DNA of 64,000 nt from Haloarcula amylolytica JCM 13557. GTDB lineage: Archaea > Halobacteriota > Halobacteria > Halobacteriales > Haloarculaceae. The notes under the pieces are model-generated. The model was not told the origin of the DNA, searched no databases, and saw nothing but the letters and a program-made list of their open reading frames with translations. Shown piece by piece: positions 60,078 through 64,000 of the stretch (its first letter is position 1; each line of letters begins with the position of its first letter). The stretch covers positions 268,596 to 332,595 of the forward strand of contig NZ_AOLW01000015.1 in NCBI RefSeq assembly GCF_000336615.1, given 5' to 3'. Position numbers and translations under genes: made by a program.

Positions 60078-61697
60078 CTATCCCTGACCGACCATCTCGT
60101 CCTCGTCTTCCCACTCCTGTTCGCGGAGTTCGTACTTCTGGACCTTCCCAGTCGCCGTCGTGGGCAGTTGCTCGACGAACTCCACGCGGCGGACGACTTT
60201 GTAGGTCGCCAGTTCTTCTCGGGTGAAGTTCCGGAGGTCCTCGGCCGTCACGCCCGGGTTGTCGGGGTCACCGGAGTTCGGGACGACGAAGGCCTTCGGC
60301 GTCTCGCCCCACTCGTCGCTCGGCGCGGGGATGACCGCGACGTCGCTGACGGCGTCGTGTTCGTAGAGCGTGTCCTCCAGTTCGATGCTGGAGATGTTCT
60401 CGCCGCCTGAGATGATGATGTCCTTCTTGCGGTCGCGGATGGCGATCATCCCGTCCTCGTCGACTGTCGCCAGGTCGCCCATGTGATAGTAGCCCTCGAC
60501 GCGGTCGGAGAAGGCCTCCTCCGTCTGTTCGGGCTTGTTCCAGTAGCGGTCCATTACCTGATTGCCGCGGACGACGACCTCCCCCAGCGTCTCGTCGTCG
60601 TGTGGCACATCGTTGCCGTCCTCGTCGACGACCCGGACATCCGTCCCGAGGTAGCCGATGCCCTGGCGCTTCTTGACGCTGAAGCGGGCGTCGCTGCCGT
60701 CCTCGAAGAAGCGGCGAGCGTCGGAGGTCGTGACGAGCGGGCCGGTTTCGGTCGCGCCGTAGACGTGTTTCAGATACCAGCCGAAGTCGTCCTCGACGGT
60801 TCGGATGACGGCCTCCGGCGGCGCGCTGCCGGCCGTCGCGATGCGCACGTCGTTGGCACCGGTCGTCTCGATCTCCCCGTCGTGGTCCTCGTAGCGGTCC
60901 GCAAGGATGTTCAGTACCGTCGGCGCGCCACAGAGATAGGAGACGTCTTCGGTCCTGACGGCGTCGAAGATGCCCTCGGCGTCAACGCCGCGAGTGCAGA
61001 CGTGTTTCGCGCCCATGCCGGTGACCGAGAAGATGTGGCCCCAGCCGTTGACGTGGAACATCGGCAGCGTCCAGAGGTAGACGTCGTCGTCCGAGATCTC
61101 CTGGTGGAGCGCGACGATGTAGGCATGGAGCGTCTCGGTCCGGTGGGTCCGGCAGACGCCCTTCGGGTCGCCGGTGGTTCCGGACGTGTAGTTGATGGTG
61201 ATGAGGTCGTCCTCGTCCATCTCGGGGCGCTCGTAGTCGGTTCCCGCCTCCTCGATGATCTCGTCGAAGGACTCCCAGTCGCCGTCGACGGCGTCCGTGT
61301 CGTTGGTCACGAAGATGTCAGTGGGAACCTCGTCGCGGATCGGCTCGATTTTATCCGCGTACTCGTAGTCCGCGTAGACGGCGTCGACCTCGGCGTCCGA
61401 GAGGATATATTCGAAATCGTCCGGCACGAGCCGGTAGTTCAGCGGCGTGTGGACCGCGCCCAGTTGCATGGTCCCGTAGGCCGCTTCGAGCTGGTAATGC
61501 GTGTTCGGGTCCAGCACGGCCACCCGGTCCCCCTTCTCGATGCCACGGGCAGCCATCGCCGCCGAGAACCCGTCAGCTCGCTCGCCGAACTCGTCGTACG
61601 TGAACCGCTCACCGGTCGTGGCGACGACAGCCTCTTTGTCGCCGTAGTATTCCCGCGCCCGGTCGAGAAAATCCGTGGTCAGCAGTGGCTTATGCAT
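60078..61697 (-). CDS. AMP-forming acyl-CoA synthetase (long-chain/medium-chain type)
   Basis: The 539-residue ANL enzyme activates a fatty acid or other carboxylate with ATP and CoA. It shows ITINYTSGTTGDPKGVCRTH (P-loop), the VYGATETGPLV motif, YHMGDLATVDEDGM and the C-terminal DRKKDIIISGGENISSIELE and TATGKVQKYELRE (catalytic Lys). The N-terminal stretch (AMAARGIEKGDRVAVLDPNT) is usual. Chain length cannot be inferred. It stands alone, upstream of the kinase gene on the same strand with a 157-bp gap. Confidence 0.94.
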   Translation of the reverse strand: MHKPLLTTDFLDRAREYYGDKEAVVATTGERFTYDEFGERADGFSAAMAARGIEKGDRVAVLDPNTHYQLEAAYGTMQLGAVHTPLNYRLVPDDFEYILSDAEVDAVYADYEYADKIEPIRDEVPTDIFVTNDTDAVDGDWESFDEIIEEAGTDYERPEMDEDDLITINYTSGTTGDPKGVCRTHRTETLHAYIVALHQEISDDDVYLWTLPMFHVNGWGHIFSVTGMGAKHVCTRGVDAEGIFDAVRTEDVSYLCGAPTVLNILADRYEDHDGEIETTGANDVRIATAGSAPPEAVIRTVEDDFGWYLKHVYGATETGPLVTTSDARRFFEDGSDARFSVKKRQGIGYLGTDVRVVDEDGNDVPHDDETLGEVVVRGNQVMDRYWNKPEQTEEAFSDRVEGYYHMGDLATVDEDGMIAIRDRKKDIIISGGENISSIELEDTLYEHDAVSDVAVIPAPSDEWGETPKAFVVPNSGDPDNPGVTAEDLRNFTREELATYKVVRRVEFVEQLPTTATGKVQKYELREQEWEDEDEMVGQG

Positions 61698-61832
61698 CTC
61701 AGGCTATCGTATGGTTAATCATGATAAAGTGGTTGTGATACACCCCTGATCTTGCTGTCACGCGAACGGGTCATATTTTGGGTATCGGTCGAACCACAGT
61801 CGCTTTGGGGATAGCGTCCCCAGATTTCACCA

Positions 61833-62792
61833 ATGAGTACAGCGACGGCGGACGTCTCGAAGCGGCAGGCGTGGGTGATGGCCGCGCGGCCACAGACACT
61901 GCCTGCCGGGGCCGCGCCGGTCATCGTCGGGATGGGGCTGGCAGTCCACGCCGGCGTCTTCGCTCCATTGCCGGCAGTCACAGCGCTGGTGGGCGCGCTG
62001 CTCATCCAGGTGGGAACGAACTTCGCGAACGACTACTACGACGCGGTGAAAGGGGCCGACACCGACGAGCGCGAGGGGTTCACCCGCGTGACGGCTGGCG
62101 GCCTCATCGACGCTGACGAGGTCAAACGAGCGATGATCGCGACCTACGGGCTCGCAGTCGTCATCGGTATCTATCTCGTCGCCGTCGGCGGTCTGCCCAT
62201 CGTCGTCGTCGGCCTTTCGGGTATCGCCGCCGGGATTCTCTACACCGGCGGTCCGTTCCCCTACGGCTACCGCGGCCTGGGCGACCTGTTCGTGTTCGTC
62301 TACTTCGGCCTTGTCGCTGTTACCGGGACCTACTACGTGCAGGCCGTTGCGAGCGCAAGCGGCGTCGGCACGTTCCCGATGACGCTACCGCCGGGGTCGG
62401 TCACTGCCGCCGCCATTACAGCGAGTCTCCCGGCGGCCGGCCTGTCGACCGCGATTCTCGTCGTCAACAACATCCGCGACCGGGAGACGGACCGCGCCGC
62501 CGGCAAGAAGACGCTGGCCGTCTATCTGGGCTACGGGTGGAGCCGCGTCGAGTTCCTCCTGATGGTCGGGATGGCCTACGTCGTCCCGGTCGTGTTCGCC
62601 CTCGACAGCCAGTACGGCCTGCCGGCACTGGCCCCCCTGCTGACGCTACCACTGGCGGCGATTATTTCGAAGACAGTCCTCACACAGACCGGCGGCGACG
62701 CATTGAATCCGACGCTCGAACGGGTCGGGCAGACGCTGTTCGTCCACTCCGTTCTGTTCGCGCTGGGACTCGCTGTCCCACAGCTACTATGA
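61833..62792 (+). CDS. menA: 1,4-dihydroxy-2-naphthoate polyprenyltransferase
   Basis: The 319-residue integral membrane prenyltransferase attaches the isoprenoid tail to DHNA in menaquinone synthesis. It has about eight helices and the two Asp-rich motifs of the UbiA family: TNFANDYYDAVKGADTDERE (about residues 62-81) and NNIRDRETDRAAGKKTL. The N-terminal MAARPQTLPAGAAPVIVGMG is typical of MenA. Its stop overlaps the menC start. Menaquinone is the respiratory quinone of haloarchaea. Confidence 0.95.
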   Translation: MSTATADVSKRQAWVMAARPQTLPAGAAPVIVGMGLAVHAGVFAPLPAVTALVGALLIQVGTNFANDYYDAVKGADTDEREGFTRVTAGGLIDADEVKRAMIATYGLAVVIGIYLVAVGGLPIVVVGLSGIAAGILYTGGPFPYGYRGLGDLFVFVYFGLVAVTGTYYVQAVASASGVGTFPMTLPPGSVTAAAITASLPAAGLSTAILVVNNIRDRETDRAAGKKTLAVYLGYGWSRVEFLLMVGMAYVVPVVFALDSQYGLPALAPLLTLPLAAIISKTVLTQTGGDALNPTLERVGQTLFVHSVLFALGLAVPQLL

Positions 62793-63835
62793 AGGTCGAC
62801 CCGTTCTCGCTCCCGCTCTCGAGTCCGCTCGCCACCGCCCGCGAGACTATCAGCCAGCGTTCAGGGTTCGTCGTCCGCTACAACCACCGCGGCGAAACGG
62901 GCGTCGGCGAAGCCACGCCGCTCCCAGGCTGGACGGAGTCGCTCGACGACTGCCGGCGCGGGCTCGACGACGCGGCCACGGTTGCAATCGACGGCGGCCA
63001 CACCGACATTCTCCTCTCGCTCGACGCCGCGTCCGTCCCCGCCGCCCGGCACGGCTTTGCGACCGCGCTGCTGGACGCCGACGCCAGGGCCGACGGCGTG
63101 CCGCTGTACCAGTGGTTCGATTCTGACAGGCGATGTGACCGGGTTCCCGTCAACGCGACGGTCGGCGACGGGTCACCGGCCGAGACAGCCGACGCCGTCG
63201 AGCAGGCTGTCGAAGCCGGCTACGACTGCTGTAAGCTCAAAGTCGGGAAGCGCACCGTCGACGAGGACGTCGCGCGCGTTCGGACCGTCCGCGAGCGGGT
63301 GGACGACGACGTGACGCTTCGCGCCGACGCCAACGGTGCGTGGTCCCGCGACCAGGCCGAGAACGCCTTCGACCGCCTCGCGCCGCTGAACGTGGCTTAC
63401 GTCGAGCAGCCGCTCCCGGCCGACGACCTCGCCGGGCACGCTTCGCTCCGGGGCAACGGCGTCGGCGTCGCGCTCGACGAGTCGCTCGCCGACCGCCGGG
63501 TCGACAGCGTGCTCGACGCCGACGCGGCCGACGTGCTGATACTGAAACCGATGGTGCTCGGCGGCCCCGGCAACGCCCACACGCTGGCGCTCCGGGCCCG
63601 CGAGCAGGGCATCGAACCGGTCGTCACGACGACCATCGATGCCGTCGTCGCCCGCCTCGCGGCGCTGCACGTCGCTGCCGCGATTCCCGACGTCGGGGCC
63701 TGTGGCCTGGCGACCGGGGACCGACTCGCTGCCGACCTCGCAGTGGACCCGACGACAGTAACCGACGGGACGATGTCGGTCCCCCAAGAGACCGGCATCG
63801 GCCTGGACCCGGCGGAGGTGGAAACGGATGCATGA
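62789..63835 (+). CDS. menC: o-Succinylbenzoate synthase
   Basis: The 348-residue enolase-superfamily enzyme dehydrates SHCHC to o-succinylbenzoate in menaquinone synthesis. Visible are the catalytic lysine pair KLKVGK, the metal ligands in LRADANGAW, AYVEQPLPADD and VALDESLADRR, and VLILKPMVLGG. The ATG overlaps the menA stop (ATGA) and the stop overlaps the menE start, giving tight translational coupling. The frame open upstream of 62789 is a shadow of menA. Confidence 0.93.
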   Translation: MKVDPFSLPLSSPLATARETISQRSGFVVRYNHRGETGVGEATPLPGWTESLDDCRRGLDDAATVAIDGGHTDILLSLDAASVPAARHGFATALLDADARADGVPLYQWFDSDRRCDRVPVNATVGDGSPAETADAVEQAVEAGYDCCKLKVGKRTVDEDVARVRTVRERVDDDVTLRADANGAWSRDQAENAFDRLAPLNVAYVEQPLPADDLAGHASLRGNGVGVALDESLADRRVDSVLDADAADVLILKPMVLGGPGNAHTLALRAREQGIEPVVTTTIDAVVARLAALHVAAAIPDVGACGLATGDRLAADLAVDPTTVTDGTMSVPQETGIGLDPAEVETDA

Positions 63836-64000
63836 CCCGATCGATTGGCCGACGAAGGACCTCGTCACCCATCGCGCCGACACCACGCCCGACCGGACGG
63901 CGATGGTCGCGGCGGACTCCGGGAACGCGGTCACCTACCGGGAACTCGACGCCGATATCGATGCGGTGGCTGCCGAACTCGACCGGCGGATCGACGCCCC
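63828..64000 (+). CDS. menE: o-Succinylbenzoate-CoA ligase, N-terminal part (cut by window end)
   Basis: The first 57 residues of an ANL-family ligase are visible: MHDPIDWPTKDLVTHRADTT, then DRTAMVAADSGNAVTYRELD, the standard N-terminal pattern. The start overlaps the menC stop by 8 bp. Identity as MenE rests on its place in the men operon; the body of the enzyme is outside the window. Confidence 0.8.
   Translation, partial: MHDPIDWPTKDLVTHRADTTPDRTAMVAADSGNAVTYRELDADIDAVAAELDRRIDA

Overview
The window reads as chromosome of an extremely halophilic archaeon (class Halobacteria), most like Haloarcula. It is GC-rich, its proteins are strongly acidic, genes are tightly packed with many ATGA stop/start overlaps, promoters look archaeal (TATA near -27, many leaderless starts), and it carries archaeal information-processing genes (TFE, MBF1, Nop5/fibrillarin, Trm56). 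The genus is an inference from gene content; no rRNA is present.

Region by region. 1-8.1 kb: a sugar ABC transporter (partial permease, ATPase, small membrane protein), a Gfo/Idh/MocA oxidoreductase, glucose dehydrogenase, the matching binding lipoprotein and a TrmB-type sugar regulator, followed by a FilR1-type regulator. 8.1-16.7 kb: a GT2 glycosyltransferase, then a minus-strand run of an RGP-family glycosyltransferase, an Fbp-type Fe3+ ABC transporter (binding protein, permease, ATPase), a GT39-like membrane glycosyltransferase and an orphan gluconate-dehydrogenase subunit-3-like protein. 16.8-23.4 kb: polyhydroxyalkanoate/propionyl-CoA genes (acetoacetyl-CoA reductase, PccB, PccX, two-subunit haloarchaeal thiolase), interrupted by a siderophore-type Fe binding protein and a partner of unknown function. 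23.4-26.3 kb: a 5'-nucleotidase remnant, unknown haloarchaeal proteins, a 49-residue protein with a double iron-type operator, and DpsA.

26.4-29.6 kb: ADP-forming acetyl-CoA synthetase coupled to a Pta N-domain-like GTPase/ATPase. 29.8-33.9 kb: biotin operon bioB-bioU-bioF-bioD, with the suicide enzyme BioU in place of BioA. 34-38.6 kb: heme-copper oxidase subunits III, I and II. 38.6-42 kb: panB, a HAD phosphatase, acyl-CoA dehydrogenase, MBF1. 42-43.1 kb: two inverted tRNA-Leu genes bracketing a small gene and several tRNA 3'-end fragments. 43.1-57.5 kb: mostly housekeeping genes (CoaD, GshA, FlpA/Nop5, TFE, DHFR, Trm56, a DsbA-like lipoprotein, an epimerase). 57.7-64 kb: a receiver-PAS-LOV-GAF histidine kinase, an acyl-CoA synthetase, and menA-menC-menE (cut by the window end).

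The most striking pattern is a set of short inverted repeats, TTTAGG-N4-CCTAAA, like DtxR/Idr iron operators. Three are perfect and four are near matches. They sit at the starts of the RGP-type gene, the Fe3+ ABC operon, the siderophore-type binding protein, the 49-residue gene and possibly the GT2 gene. Together they suggest a local iron-starvation regulon that joins iron uptake to glycan-modifying enzymes.
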